A stretch of 5,131 nt of DNA from an uncultured Lachnospiraceae bacterium. GTDB lineage: Bacteria; Bacillota; Clostridia; Lachnospirales; Lachnospiraceae. Below, piece after piece: positions 5,124-5,131 of this stretch. The stretch spans positions 7,767-12,897 of the forward strand of contig CAJTLD010000074.1 of NCBI GenBank assembly GCA_910577065.1, read 5' to 3'. Below the pieces are notes generated by a model, which searched no databases, had not been told where the DNA came from, and saw only the letters and a program-made list of their open reading frames with translations. The translations under genes were made by a program, and so were the position numbers. Numbering within the stretch: position 1 is the stretch's first letter; each line of letters opens with the position of its first letter.

Positions 5124-5131
5124 TTCCTGGA

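Noticed and set aside
4907..5131. SAM riboswitch or T-box in the operon leader
   Set aside because: None of the conserved sequence blocks of these leaders could be found by eye, and the hairpins present are simple isolated stems without a terminator.

Overview
The window reads as a stretch of a Clostridia chromosome, most likely Lachnospiraceae-like. The reasons are the SCIFF ranthipeptide gene pair, which is near-universal in Clostridia, the strong purine-rich Shine-Dalgarno sites, and a fused homocysteine methyltransferase/MTHFR of the Firmicutes YitJ type. The genus cannot be fixed from sequence alone. All six supported genes are on the minus strand, so transcription runs from high to low coordinates.

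Right part (5131 to 1637). A non-coding leader of about 225 bases carries two adjacent near-perfect hairpins (5067-5099 and 5101-5123) and a short palindrome (4944-4954). Three closely packed genes follow, probably one operon: a YghZ/Gpr-type aldo-keto reductase (4906-3920), a PaaI-type hotdog thioesterase (3841-3422, with an alternative GTG start at 3916) and a bifunctional homocysteine S-methyltransferase/methylenetetrahydrofolate reductase (3418-1637). Only 3 bases separate the thioesterase stop from the next start, which suggests translational coupling. The three activities do not form one obvious pathway. The reductase and thioesterase look like metabolite clean-up functions placed ahead of a one-carbon/methionine gene.

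Middle (1636 to 795). A single AT-rich gene (1449-949) encodes an unrecognised 166-residue acidic protein. It has its own sigma-A-like promoter and its composition contrasts sharply with the operon above. The region between its stop and the next promoter holds nothing I can support.

Left part (794 to 1). A good extended -10 promoter (766-794) and a leader hairpin precede scfA, a 47-residue six-cysteine SCIFF ranthipeptide precursor (698-555). A 155-base spacer follows, unusually rich in hairpins and including a small terminator-like one. The N-terminal 133 residues of scfB come next (399-1, GTG start, cut by the window edge). ScfB is the radical SAM maturase that installs thioether links in SCIFF: the visible part contains the RRE-like leader-binding domain and the CX3CX2C cluster motif. 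The layout suggests that precursor and maturase share one transcript, with the maturase held lower by the spacer hairpins and a weaker start. SCIFF itself is a described system, so the less-explained parts here are the spacer, the AT-rich orphan gene and the paired hairpins at the right edge.
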